Shown here piece by piece: positions 52,031-61,234 of a DNA stretch of 64,000 bases. Under the pieces are notes generated by a model. The model worked only from the letters and a program-made list of their open reading frames with translations. It had not been told where the DNA came from and searched no databases. Origin of the DNA: Jeotgalibacillus alimentarius (lineage in GTDB: Bacteria; Bacillota; Bacilli; Bacillales; Jeotgalibacillaceae); NCBI RefSeq assembly GCF_000829445.1, contig NZ_JXRQ01000030.1, positions 62,001 through 126,000 of the forward strand, read 5' to 3'. Position 1 is the stretch's first letter. Each line of letters starts with the position of its first letter. The position numbers were made by a program, and so were the translations under genes.

Positions 52031-52042
52031 TCATTTATGATA
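52031..52042 (-). other. SCC-type attachment core at the 3' end of rlmH
   Basis: Minus strand TATCATAAATGA, coding Y-H-K-stop of rlmH, equals the conserved core of staphylococcal attB (orfX 3' end). The AT-rich island lies directly beyond it. I found no second exact copy at the island's far side and no ccr recombinase. Confidence 0.6.
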
Positions 52043-52510
52043 AGGTTCCCCCCTATTAATCCTAAAACTCCGATAAACCTGCTCCACCAAAACCAGCTTC
52101 ATCAACTGATGCGGAAACGTCATCTTCGAAAATGACAGTCCAAAATCACTTCTCTTCAGTACTTCATCACTCAGTCCAAGTGATCCCCCTATAACAAATG
52201 CAATTTTACTTTTCCCATAGGTCGCGAGCTTGTCGATTTCTTTTGCCAGCTGCTCTGATGTGAGCTGTTTGCCGTTGATTTCGAGTGTGATGACGTGGGT
52301 GTCTGGTGCGATTTTAGATAGGATACGTTCGCCTTCTTTTTGTTTGACGATTAGCATGTCGGCTTCGCTCAGGTTCTCTGGTGCTTTTTCGTCAGGGACT
52401 TCGATTTCTTCGATGTTGCAGTAGGCGCCGAGGCGTTTGGTGTATTCGGCGATGCCCTGCTTGAGGTATTTTTCTTTGAGTTTGCCGACTGTGATGATTT
52501 GTATTTTCAT
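52031..52510 (-). CDS. rlmH: 23S rRNA pseudouridine-1915 N3-methyltransferase RlmH
   Basis: 159 residues from ATG 52510 (GGAGG upstream), exactly the usual length. SPOUT fold: [47 protein letters not shown], and the C-terminal knot [31 protein letters not shown]. The final codons ...TATCATAAATGA are the same core that staphylococcal SCC elements use as attB. It is typically found near the chromosome origin in Bacillales. Confidence 0.96.
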   Translation of the reverse strand: MKIQIITVGKLKEKYLKQGIAEYTKRLGAYCNIEEIEVPDEKAPENLSEADMLIVKQKEGERILSKIAPDTHVITLEINGKQLTSEQLAKEIDKLATYGKSKIAFVIGGSLGLSDEVLKRSDFGLSFSKMTFPHQLMKLVLVEQVYRSFRINRGEPYHK

Positions 52511-52700
52511 AATGGTCCTCCGGGTGTGATGTGATGGGTTCATTTTAACATGAATGACGCTCCTTATACTGAGACGCCTGCTTCTGTTAAGCCAGTAACC
52601 AATGAGAAACTATTATGGCATAACCTTTTTATATTTTCGGCTCTTTTATGATTCGTTCGTTTATACTGAAATAAAAGAGCGTGGATGAAGGAGATATCAT

Positions 52701-53525
52701 GTGAAAAAATGGATAATCGCTTTTGCAGTGATTGTGTTTGGTTATGTTCTTTTGAGAGGGTTGATGGCAGTGTTTTTTTACGGACCACTTTATCGTGTAG
52801 ATGCATTTCAAATTTTTTATGGGAATCCGGACGCTGAGAAGCTGGAAGAGCTTACACGGCAGGATGCGGCAATTATTGAGCCTGTTGCTTTTACAGAGGA
52901 TCAGGTGGCTCACCTGAAAAGTAAGGGTGTGCTGACGTTCGGCTATGTCAGCCTGATGCAGCTTGAGAACTGGAATGAAGAACTGAAACAGGACTTGTTG
53001 CCCGATGATTATTGGTTGCAGGACGGCAGGCAGCTCTATATCGAAGAATGGGATACTTATATCATGAATATCAGTAACCCGCATTACCGAGAGTTGCTTA
53101 TGCGTAAAATCAGTGATGAGGTCGCAGGGAAGCAAATGGACGGTATTTTTTTCGATACTGTGGATGACCTTGATTATTATTTCAGAGAGGATCAATCTGC
53201 TGAAAGTGAATTGAGAGCAGGCTACGCACAGCTTCTGACTGATATTGAATCAGCTTACCCCAACCTGCTGATCATCCAAAATCGGGGGTTTGAATCTTAT
53301 AAGGCAGTCTCACGAAAAAGAATAGACGGGATGCTTTGGGAGGGGTTTGACAAACAGGATATAGATGAGAGCGAATGGGCCCGGAACTGGCGTGATTACT
53401 TCAAAAAAGAACAGTACTTAGGCAGAGTCCGGATATTTACAGTTGTGACAGACGAAGCAAGCCTTAAGCAAAGCAGACGCGATCGTTTTCCTGCATTTAT
53501 GAGAATAGGTGACACCTATCAATAA
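52701..53525 (+). CDS. GH114/TM1410-like glycoside hydrolase, possible Pel hydrolase
   Basis: 274 residues from GTG 52701 (AAGGAG 8 nt upstream; an overlapping ATG runs into TGA). A signal anchor at about 4-25 puts it outside the membrane. TIM-barrel blocks of the polygalactosaminidase-like superfamily are visible: GYVSLMQLENW, YIMNISNPHYRELLM, GIFFDTVDDLDYY, LIIQNRGFE and MLWEGFD. The same barrel class includes the hydrolase half of Pseudomonas PelA (GH166). Since the nearby pelA gene here has only the deacetylase half, this may be the detached hydrolase. It converges on the pel operon and shares its terminator. Confidence 0.8.
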   Translation: MKKWIIAFAVIVFGYVLLRGLMAVFFYGPLYRVDAFQIFYGNPDAEKLEELTRQDAAIIEPVAFTEDQVAHLKSKGVLTFGYVSLMQLENWNEELKQDLLPDDYWLQDGRQLYIEEWDTYIMNISNPHYRELLMRKISDEVAGKQMDGIFFDTVDDLDYYFREDQSAESELRAGYAQLLTDIESAYPNLLIIQNRGFESYKAVSRKRIDGMLWEGFDKQDIDESEWARNWRDYFKKEQYLGRVRIFTVVTDEASLKQSRRDRFPAFMRIGDTYQ

Positions 53526-53572
53526 ATAAGCATCTCCAAAGCGATAGTATAAAAGCTTGGGAGATGCTTATT
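53525..53572. terminator. Bidirectional terminator at the end of the pel operon
   Basis: 13-bp stem AATAAGCATCTCC / GGAGATGCTTATT with a 22-nt loop, between the glycosidase and DUF4956 genes. Confidence 0.75.
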
Positions 53573-53582
53573 ACTTTTACGA

Positions 53583-54281
53583 CTACAGTGCATAATCACC
53601 ATTGTACTGTACGAGCGACACGTCACGGACACCCTCAATTTCATTGAGACGTGTCATAAAGGCTGTGTTATCAATTTTCAGACGCACCTCTGAGGTTTGT
53701 TCAATTACGTTTTTCCGCATAATTTTTGATTTCAGTGTATGGTTGAGCTTATGAAGCTCTTTCTTCACGTCATCCGCCGCTTCCTCTGTATAGTGAATCA
53801 CAAGTAAGTACATCGTATCGACATGCTTTTTCCGTGAAATGATAATTAGTACAATGCCGATCACGACAGCACCAATGAAGGTCAGAAAATACAGCCCCGC
53901 TCCGCTTGATATTCCTGCGGCAATGGCCCAGAACATAAATACGATATCAAGCGGATCCTTAATGGCTGTACGGAATCGCACAATACTCAATGCACCGACC
54001 ATTCCGAGAGATAGAACCACATTCGTACTGATCGTCATAATCACCAGGCAGGTAATCATGGTCATAACGAGCAGTGTTGCATTAAAGCTGGAGCTGTACA
54101 GAACGCCTTTATACGTATTCTTATAGACGAAGTAAATAAATCCCCCGACGATAAAGGCTGTTAGCAGACCAAGCAGAATGTCTATAATGGACAAGTTCCC
54201 AAACATAAAATTATTCACAAAGTCATTTGTTAAAATATCATTAAAATTCATCGTTTCATTCATCTTTATCCACTCTTTCAT
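53583..54281 (-). CDS. DUF4956 membrane protein
   Basis: 232 residues. Four membrane helices between about 30 and 150, with the conserved segment STNVVLSLGMVGALSIVRFRTAIKDPLDIVFMFWAIAAGI, the signature of DUF4956. A cytosolic ~80-residue C-terminal domain follows. Its ATG overlaps the stop of the VTC-domain gene by 4 nt. DUF4956 proteins are commonly encoded with VTC-domain and CotH proteins, as here; the biochemical role is unknown. It is the last gene of the pel operon. Confidence 0.9.
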   Translation of the reverse strand: MKEWIKMNETMNFNDILTNDFVNNFMFGNLSIIDILLGLLTAFIVGGFIYFVYKNTYKGVLYSSSFNATLLVMTMITCLVIMTISTNVVLSLGMVGALSIVRFRTAIKDPLDIVFMFWAIAAGISSGAGLYFLTFIGAVVIGIVLIIISRKKHVDTMYLLVIHYTEEAADDVKKELHKLNHTLKSKIMRKNVIEQTSEVRLKIDNTAFMTRLNEIEGVRDVSLVQYNGDYAL

Positions 54282-54976
54282 ATACCGTGATAGCGAATTG
54301 AGGCTATTCTGCAGTGTACATATTTCGAAATAGCCGACCGGTTGTGAGAATCCAGCTGAAGCACCTGACGAATATAATCCGGCAGAAAGTCGTCATACTT
54401 TACCTCAAGGATGGTTTTCGGATAATCCAGTACCTCTTCCGATACGCTATCCCGCTCAAACAAATCAACTGTGTTCGTGACAAAGCTTAACTCTTTATCG
54501 AATGTGATCCTGATATTACTCATAGGTCCCACGTATGCTTCACGTATGTAGTCCACAATCACCCTGGGCTTCATATAATAACTTTGAAGGTAATAATAAA
54601 ATTCCTCATACAAAGGGTCTTCCTTGTGCTTCAAGAAGGTATAATCCCATTCCAGTAGCTGTGTATACTCCTCCCGTGTTATAGGCGCGGAGGATTTAAG
54701 GATATATTCTCCCTGTCTGCTTTTCTTCTCCAGCCGGATCACAGCATCCGAATGATTATAAGTACGGATACGGAATTTTTTGCGCCGGAATACCCCGTTA
54801 TTCTTCTGTATCAGGTCATGGTCGTGTACATTATCGAAGTACAGACTACGAATCAGATAGCCACGTTCATCAATTGAGTACTCATCCTGCGGCATAAGTA
54901 ATCCGATTCTTTTACGCATCAACTCATAATCCTGCTCTGTAATATAATATTTTAGCTCGTGACGAAACTTTTTCAC
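54278..54976 (-). CDS. VTC-domain (polyphosphate-polymerase-type) protein
   Basis: 232 residues from GTG 54974-54976, which has GGGAGG 9 nt upstream and overlaps the stop of the CotH gene. The triphosphate-tunnel fold is visible: opening FRHELKYYI, YFDN, basic tunnel strands FRRKKFRIRTYN and IRLEKKSRQGEYILK, PRVIVDYIREAY, and the closing ILEVKYDDFLP. In yeast Vtc4 this fold makes polyphosphate from ATP. Bacterial versions such as this lack the other Vtc domains, and their product is not established. It acts on the cytosolic side, probably with the DUF4956 membrane protein. Confidence 0.9.
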   Translation of the reverse strand: MKKFRHELKYYITEQDYELMRKRIGLLMPQDEYSIDERGYLIRSLYFDNVHDHDLIQKNNGVFRRKKFRIRTYNHSDAVIRLEKKSRQGEYILKSSAPITREEYTQLLEWDYTFLKHKEDPLYEEFYYYLQSYYMKPRVIVDYIREAYVGPMSNIRITFDKELSFVTNTVDLFERDSVSEEVLDYPKTILEVKYDDFLPDYIRQVLQLDSHNRSAISKYVHCRIASIRYHGI

Positions 54977-56718
54977 GAAGAACTGCCTCCCGGTATCACA
55001 ATTTGCTGAACACCCCAATAAACTCTGCCGTCATTGTCACGATAATAATCAAATGGAATCTGTTCATTGCCATTCTCATCACGGACGAGCACGCGCCAGT
55101 AATAACGTCCTTCTGATAAACCATCCATGCTGTGAGTAAAATCAGGCTGATCTTCAATTTGTGTGATAAATGATTCAAACCCTGGCGAAGTGCTCAACTG
55201 AAATCCATAAGAAAGCCTGTCATTCTGGAGATCATGAGAGGTTTCCCAAGTGAAAACATCTCGACCGTTATTCCGCTCGTGATGAAGAAAGATCGGCATT
55301 GGCACTTCCAGAGAGGCCATATACTGTTCCTTATAACGTGTTGTGACCTGCTCAAGCTTTTCATATGCAGGATCAAATTCTGATGCCTCAATGCTTAAAT
55401 AATTCAGGTCAGGCTGTTGCAGTGCCAGCTTCTTCACGATCGGATAGTAAGTATCAATCAATTTGCCTGTTTCTTGTTCATTAATGACCGAAGACAATTC
55501 CTCAATTTTTGCAGTAAGCGCTGCTGCGTTATCAGGATCGCGTAAGTAACGCTGGTGAATGACGGTTCCCCAATAACGCTGGATTCCCTGCTGCCATGGC
55601 GGAAGCCCATCTTTTCTTTCAGCGTCACGCCCAAGCGCCTTATCAAAATCCCAGGGTATAAAATACCACTTTTCAGAATTAAGTGGACTATATAAGTAAT
55701 AGTTTGTTGACATCGTATCGTAGTTACCAAACAGAATATTAACCGCAAGCCAAGTCAAATAATTGTCTTCCTGAAAATATGAATCAAATACTTCATCAAA
55801 TGGTTTTGATAAATTGTTAATATCATCAAGCATTTGAAGGAGTTCATCATGATTTTCATTACCATTAATTTTCAGCACCTGTTCGAATCGACTCTTGTCG
55901 TAATCCGGATCATCCTGATGCTTCAGTTGATCAGGATATCTGTGAAATTCAAAGTTTTCTGCTTTGTAAAGGTGCCCATCCGGATTCAGTCCTCTTGCTG
56001 CCAGCGCTTCTTCATTCAATTGCTCCACATGCGTGTATAATCCGTAATTCTCGAATTCTCCGCTTCTAGTAGGATCCGTCAAATCTTTCACGTGAAGCTG
56101 AACAAAATTCGTACGCAGACTGATGAGATCAGGTATCTTCCTAAAGTAATCAAATGCCAGCATATTACGCACCCTCGTCCGGTCATCAGCATGTTTATTC
56201 AGATTAATAATGCTCTGCCCGTACCAGAGGCCGCCGTTATCCTGAAGACGTATTTTGTAGGATTTTTGGGCTTCCAGACGACTGGAACGTCCACGCAGTT
56301 CAATTGTTGCATTCGGCTGATCATTGCCTGTCGAGATGAATCCGTTCCCGGAAGCGCCTTCTGAATTTCCTGTCTGGAAGAGAATATCAAGCTTAGGACC
56401 GGATTCAAGGTTGCTGTATTGTTTATAAGATTCGTTCAATTCATACAGTGTAATATCATTTTCCGGAACGGATGTCTGATCAAAAATTGTTATATAGATA
56501 TGTTCAAGCTTTGTGCCGTTATGTTTTTCATACACTCGCTTATCTTCGACCAACCGCTCGGGTAGCGATTCGGCCGAAGTTTCCTCAACCTGTGGCTCAT
56601 TACCACTGGAATCGGCTGAAAGATCAGCAGGTTTCTCAAGCCAGTATTGCAAAAACAGTAGTAAAAAAAATAAAACACCAAGCCCAATGAATGCTTTAAG
56701 ATAAAGTGGTTTTTTCAT
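54973..56718 (-). CDS. CotH-kinase-family protein with Fn3-like tail
   Basis: 581 residues. Membrane anchor 9-26, then an extracellular acidic linker, the CotH domain (about 70-460) and a Fn3-like region (about 470-570). CotH landmarks: ATIELRGRSSRLEAQKSYKIRL (139-157), LNKHADDRTRVRNMLAFDYF, YGLYTHVEQLNEEAL and IPWDFDKALGRD (354-365). CotH enzymes are extracytoplasmic kinases; B. subtilis CotH phosphorylates spore-coat proteins. Here, outside spore context and after pelG, a role in modifying or anchoring Pel is inferred. ATG 56718 starts 17 nt after the pelG stop. Confidence 0.9.
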   Translation of the reverse strand: MKKPLYLKAFIGLGVLFFLLLFLQYWLEKPADLSADSSGNEPQVEETSAESLPERLVEDKRVYEKHNGTKLEHIYITIFDQTSVPENDITLYELNESYKQYSNLESGPKLDILFQTGNSEGASGNGFISTGNDQPNATIELRGRSSRLEAQKSYKIRLQDNGGLWYGQSIINLNKHADDRTRVRNMLAFDYFRKIPDLISLRTNFVQLHVKDLTDPTRSGEFENYGLYTHVEQLNEEALAARGLNPDGHLYKAENFEFHRYPDQLKHQDDPDYDKSRFEQVLKINGNENHDELLQMLDDINNLSKPFDEVFDSYFQEDNYLTWLAVNILFGNYDTMSTNYYLYSPLNSEKWYFIPWDFDKALGRDAERKDGLPPWQQGIQRYWGTVIHQRYLRDPDNAAALTAKIEELSSVINEQETGKLIDTYYPIVKKLALQQPDLNYLSIEASEFDPAYEKLEQVTTRYKEQYMASLEVPMPIFLHHERNNGRDVFTWETSHDLQNDRLSYGFQLSTSPGFESFITQIEDQPDFTHSMDGLSEGRYYWRVLVRDENGNEQIPFDYYRDNDGRVYWGVQQIVIPGGSSS

Positions 56719-56734
56719 GCGAACTTTTCCTTTC

Positions 56735-58171
56735 TCAATCGAAGCTGCCGACTTTACGCAGAAACTGCTCGGTTTTTGTCATTTTTTCTTTATAAATAAT
56801 CGGCTGGTGACAAAACGTTGTATAGTCGATTTCATTAAGCTGCTTCATCAGCAAGCGGCTGCCATATACAAAACTCAGTACTGCGGCTACAAACATACCG
56901 GCTCCATAGAGATTGAATAGCCCACTAAAAAAAATGGTTGCTAAAAAGCTGGATAAAACATAAAAACCAGTTAGTGAAAAAGCCGCTTTCCGCTCATCAA
57001 AATATAGCAAAATCAAGAAGAATGTGATCATCAGACTTAAAAACCAGCTGCCGAGTACGACAATCATAAAAATGTCAATCTGATCCTGTGTTAAACCCAC
57101 AAACGGTAAGAATCTAACGCCAATAAAGATAAATATAAAAGTAACAAGCAACTGCACCTGGGCTAAAAACAGAATTTCAAGACGCAAAGTGCGGTACATT
57201 TCCTGTTTTGCACTTTCGATATCCTGTAGGGGAAATCCGTTCAGGATACGACCGTAATATTTTTTGTACGTCTGATAAAAAGTGGTTTCAAGTGTCACCA
57301 TAAATAACACTAAAGCCGGGAGCACACTCAAATACGCATAAAATACAGGTGTGTCGTAATAAGGAGCCATTAAGAACGTGTCTGCCACCATCACTCTGCG
57401 ATCACCGAGCCAGACTGCGATGTTGTGTCCGTAAAGGCCTAGATAATAAAACAGACCTATAAAAAACAGAAACGGATACTTTTCAATATAAGTTAAAAAG
57501 TAAAAATACCGCTTATTATTCAGCTGGAAAAACCCAAAGATATCCCTTGTAAGCATTATTGCAATCAGTAAAAAGCCTGCATCAAGACCGATAAAAACAG
57601 CAGTTGCAGTTTTTATCCCAAGCAGCCCGGTCATCACCCAAATGACTATTGCTGCCACAGCTACGCCTAGCAGATATCCTTTTACAATTTTCTTATAATC
57701 TTTGAGTGCAGACACATACATTGATAAAATCCAGACAATATTTAATTCTACAAACAGCAGATAAGAAGAGAACTTGAACAAAAGCGGCAATGGTGATAAC
57801 CAGTAAAATAATACCGTAATGACAAACCCAATCAGCAAAACAATACCAATGACTCCATACATTGAGGAAAGAACATTTTCTTCCTTCTCCATAAAAGTCT
57901 GATCAGCCACGAAGCGGGAAATGACAAACAAAAAGCCTCCCGTTAGTATTTGTGAAAATATAAATGTATACTGCACGGATGCTATGAACAAATTCACCTC
58001 TGAATTTGGTGCATTCAGATATATGAGCCATTCCCGGGCTGCCGTGATCAGCAAAATGCTCAGGAACATTGGGCCAACTGCAGTAAGCGCTGAATATCCA
58101 TATGCCCTCAATTGTGCAAAAAAGTTGGATCGGTTATAGAGTTCTTTCAGCTGAAATCCTATGCCTGCCAT
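56735..58171 (-). CDS. pelG: Pel exopolysaccharide membrane transporter PelG
   Basis: 478 residues, 12 predicted membrane helices. It opens with MAGIGFQLKELYN, the signature of PelG, a Wzx/MVF-like protein. GAGGTGA sits 7 nt before the ATG, and the gene overlaps pelF by 38 bp. With PelF (and PelD/PelE) it forms the complex that polymerises and moves Pel across the membrane. Confidence 0.95.
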   Translation of the reverse strand: MAGIGFQLKELYNRSNFFAQLRAYGYSALTAVGPMFLSILLITAAREWLIYLNAPNSEVNLFIASVQYTFIFSQILTGGFLFVISRFVADQTFMEKEENVLSSMYGVIGIVLLIGFVITVLFYWLSPLPLLFKFSSYLLFVELNIVWILSMYVSALKDYKKIVKGYLLGVAVAAIVIWVMTGLLGIKTATAVFIGLDAGFLLIAIMLTRDIFGFFQLNNKRYFYFLTYIEKYPFLFFIGLFYYLGLYGHNIAVWLGDRRVMVADTFLMAPYYDTPVFYAYLSVLPALVLFMVTLETTFYQTYKKYYGRILNGFPLQDIESAKQEMYRTLRLEILFLAQVQLLVTFIFIFIGVRFLPFVGLTQDQIDIFMIVVLGSWFLSLMITFFLILLYFDERKAAFSLTGFYVLSSFLATIFFSGLFNLYGAGMFVAAVLSFVYGSRLLMKQLNEIDYTTFCHQPIIYKEKMTKTEQFLRKVGSFD

Positions 58172-59576
58172 GTGGGTTCACCTCTTCATATAATTCGTTA
58201 TACTTTCTGATCATGCCCGGCAATGTATACAGTGAAGTAACCCTCTCTCTGCCATTTCGTCCATATGTGCTCCTGAGCTCCGGATTAACTGCAAGCTCGA
58301 TCAAGTCATTCGCCATTAAGTGAAAATGCATAACGGGAACAATTGTACCTGCCTTACCAAAAGAATCATACTTACCAAGCAAAAGCTCAGCGCAGCTTCC
58401 AACATCAGTCGAAACAAATGGAATTTCCATTGCCAACCCTTCTAATATGACAAGCGGTTGTCCTTCACTGATACTTGAGAGAACTAGAATATCAAGAAAA
58501 CTTAAATACTCCTGTACATTGACAGAACCAGTAAATACAAGATTACGCAGGCCCAGGATCTCAGCCATTTCAACACATTCAGCATAGTACTCTTCATCTT
58601 CATCGTACGGACCAATAATATAAAAGTAACTGTCCTGCATTTCCTGCTGCACGATGGAAAAGCTCTGGATCATTGATTTGATATCTTTGATTGGTACAAC
58701 CCGGACAACCGCACCAATATGAATACCTGATTCTTTTTGTTTTCGATTTCCAGTATGAAACTTACCGACATCAATGCCATTTGCAATAACAGATGTTTTT
58801 TCACCGGGACAGCCAAGTTCTATTTGGATCTGACGGCTGCCTTCAAATAGTGATGTGACTCTGTCAGCATGGGTGTAGGCACATTGTGATAAGCTGTAAA
58901 AATAATCGATCCAGATGTCTTTGAAATACCCTTTAATCCAGCTTGCTTTGATAATCTCTTCTTCTCTTTCACGTGTGTAGATCCCATGTTCAGTCAGCAG
59001 GAATGGTTTATTATACTGATGCTTAGCTAAGGCCCCAAGTACACCGGCGTACCCTGTTGAAACACCATGATAAAGGTCTGCTTCGGGCATTTTCTGATCA
59101 ATACACAAAAATAGTGGGAGTACCATTGAGCGAAGCGCCCAGAACATATCAGTAAATGGCACATGAACGAACCGTTTCTCACAAAGCACCCGGACAATAT
59201 CAAAGAAATCTTTACTAGCAAGGAAATTCAAAATTGAATCGACTCTGCCGCTAACAAAGAATTCAAAAAGTACATCCCATCTGGTTTCTTTCCCGCCGAT
59301 CAATGATAAAAAAGCCTCTTTCTCTTCTTCAGTGATATGATATCGACGACCGGCCTGAATACGTTCTTCTACATACTCACCCAGAAATATGTCATGAATT
59401 TCAAGTAAGTTTGGTGGCTGTTCATACTTTCGCGTAACATTTTTAATTTTTTTCGCAGAAATGGAATAAACGATAAATTCATGTTCAGGCATATTTAAAA
59501 TCATTGATTGAACCCAGCTTGATACACCGCCAGTCACATACGGATAAGCACCTTCTGAAATCAGACAAATCCTCAC
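58134..59576 (-). CDS. pelF: Pel glycosyltransferase PelF (GT4)
   Basis: 480 residues. Opening MRICLISEGAYPYVTGGVSSWVQSM is diagnostic of PelF. GT-B landmarks: FLLTEHGIYTREREEEI, ANGIDVGKF, IGAVVRVVPIKDIKSMIQSF, and the nucleotide-sugar site SISEGQPLVILEGLAMEIPFVSTDVGSCAEL (ExxxxxE motif). It is the cytosolic polymerase using UDP-GlcNAc/UDP-GalNAc. Its end overlaps pelG. Confidence 0.95.
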   Translation of the reverse strand: MRICLISEGAYPYVTGGVSSWVQSMILNMPEHEFIVYSISAKKIKNVTRKYEQPPNLLEIHDIFLGEYVEERIQAGRRYHITEEEKEAFLSLIGGKETRWDVLFEFFVSGRVDSILNFLASKDFFDIVRVLCEKRFVHVPFTDMFWALRSMVLPLFLCIDQKMPEADLYHGVSTGYAGVLGALAKHQYNKPFLLTEHGIYTREREEEIIKASWIKGYFKDIWIDYFYSLSQCAYTHADRVTSLFEGSRQIQIELGCPGEKTSVIANGIDVGKFHTGNRKQKESGIHIGAVVRVVPIKDIKSMIQSFSIVQQEMQDSYFYIIGPYDEDEEYYAECVEMAEILGLRNLVFTGSVNVQEYLSFLDILVLSSISEGQPLVILEGLAMEIPFVSTDVGSCAELLLGKYDSFGKAGTIVPVMHFHLMANDLIELAVNPELRSTYGRNGRERVTSLYTLPGMIRKYNELYEEVNPHGRHRISAERTL

Positions 59577-61234
59577 TTAGATTCCCCCAAAGTAATTGCA
59601 AATGTTAAATCATTCGCAGTTACAAGATATAAATCTTTTCCAACCTGTCTGACTTCACAGTTCTCAGTGCCTGCAATGGTTCTTTTGGTCGAGAGATAAT
59701 AGTAGGCAGGTTGATTTTCTATCATTGCGGTTGCAGAGAAGATTAACTTATTACCCTTCTGTGTTTCATAGAGATCGCTATTCAGATATGGAAAAGCTGC
59801 CTCTCCAGCCTTTGAAAGCGTCAATGATCGGATCCAGGGAACCTGCTCATACATGGACTGCTGAAAATCAGCAAAGACCGTCATTTGTTCTTCTGCATTT
59901 TGCGCTTCAATAAAGCTGGAAGCATCTACAGAGTGAGTGTAAAGCCCGCTTACGAATAATTCATTGAACAGCTTCCATTTCTCACTGGCTTTCAGTTCAA
60001 ACCCTTCTGCTATTGCAGGCAATACGATTGTTTCTTCCACTTCTTCTATATATTTTACTGGTGCGAGCATTGTTGACATCTCATTCGATAACCGGTCACC
60101 CATCTCTAAAGATAAACTTACTCCTGCATGAAGTGAATAGTCAGGGAGAGCACTCTGAACTTGCTGAACAGATCTCTCCTGGTTACTTGCTGATGATACA
60201 TGCAATGCGATTTCTCCACCCATTCGTAGTAATTCACGCCCGTACAATCGCAAATCTTCAAGTTCTGGAGATGTCTCAAGATTTAAGGAGCCTGTATCGT
60301 CTATTGCCTTATATGAAGCGGTATAATTCAAATCATATTTTGATTCAATTCTCTGTAGTTCTGGCCATACTAAAGTACGGTAATAATCACGATTCGTGTA
60401 AGCGGGTGACAAATCCCTTCCAGTAGGTACCAGGAAAGGAAAGCCGCTTAATTCTGTTATACGTGCGTTGATCATTGGCATTATGACATGTTCAGTTAAC
60501 TGTTGTATGCCTTTAACAAAAAGCGCCTGGTCCGTCATTTCGGAAAACATGGTCCCGTTAAATACAACAAATGTCCCTTCGCCATAAAAAGCTTTCCACA
60601 GGAGTGGAATACCTGTGGAAGAAGAAGCAAATAGCTCTGCATCCCCTGAAAGCCTGACAGTTAAAGATGAGTTGATGATATTATCTGATGCAAAATCCGT
60701 CTCTCCAGCTTCATTAAAAAATGGCTGTTCCAGTTCAATTCCTGTTGTTTCAATAAAACTACCCGTTTCCACCAGGCCAAGTGACTGATAAAGAGTTGAT
60801 AGTGCAGGTCCAGGTGCGGGACGCACTGCAAAAAACAAAGAACCGCCATCCTCAACGAAACGAAGGATTAAATCGGTTTCGTTTAACAATTCTATTTGTT
60901 CAGTCGCTATGATGACACTGATGTAACCTTCCAGATCTTCTTTTGTTTCAATTGAAGTAATGGAACGAACCTCTACCTCTTTGCCCATTAACTCCAGACG
61001 TTTGATCAAAGCTTCCTGAAGATTGGACTGGTCTGCGCCAGTTAATAATAAATAGGAGGGGATCTTGTGACTTGCTTCTACTTCCTGTTCCACTACCGCC
61101 TGTTCAATTGGCTTATTAAAATATTGAAATTTTAATACAGCATCTGAACGGGCGATTAAAAACAACACACCGACAATTGCTATAAACGCTCCTAATGCAT
61201 AAATACTGTGTTCAATCTTAAATTGTTTGTTCAT
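59573..61234 (-). CDS. pelA: PelA-type polysaccharide deacetylase (DUF2194-like), hydrolase domain absent
   Basis: 553 residues from ATG 61234 (AAGGTGG 5 nt upstream; a GTG nine bases earlier is the alternative). Membrane anchor at about 12-28, then a GATase/Rossmann-like region (about 60-250: YLLLTGADQSNLQEALIKRLE, FVEDGGSLFFAV), then a deacetylase-like barrel. Candidate active-site residues are Asp in TGRDLSP, His in IALHVSS (~345) and His in LYTHSVD (~434); the usual paired aspartates are not seen. In B. cereus pelDEA(DA)FG this position encodes the Pel deacetylase. The start overlaps pelE by 17 nt. Confidence 0.8.
   Translation of the reverse strand: MNKQFKIEHSIYALGAFIAIVGVLFLIARSDAVLKFQYFNKPIEQAVVEQEVEASHKIPSYLLLTGADQSNLQEALIKRLELMGKEVEVRSITSIETKEDLEGYISVIIATEQIELLNETDLILRFVEDGGSLFFAVRPAPGPALSTLYQSLGLVETGSFIETTGIELEQPFFNEAGETDFASDNIINSSLTVRLSGDAELFASSSTGIPLLWKAFYGEGTFVVFNGTMFSEMTDQALFVKGIQQLTEHVIMPMINARITELSGFPFLVPTGRDLSPAYTNRDYYRTLVWPELQRIESKYDLNYTASYKAIDDTGSLNLETSPELEDLRLYGRELLRMGGEIALHVSSASNQERSVQQVQSALPDYSLHAGVSLSLEMGDRLSNEMSTMLAPVKYIEEVEETIVLPAIAEGFELKASEKWKLFNELFVSGLYTHSVDASSFIEAQNAEEQMTVFADFQQSMYEQVPWIRSLTLSKAGEAAFPYLNSDLYETQKGNKLIFSATAMIENQPAYYYLSTKRTIAGTENCEVRQVGKDLYLVTANDLTFAITLGESK

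Noticed and set aside
52031-52042. Calling the 46.6-52.0 kb island a true SCC element
   Set aside because: Only the att core is present; no ccrA/ccrB/ccrC recombinase and no second exact att copy.
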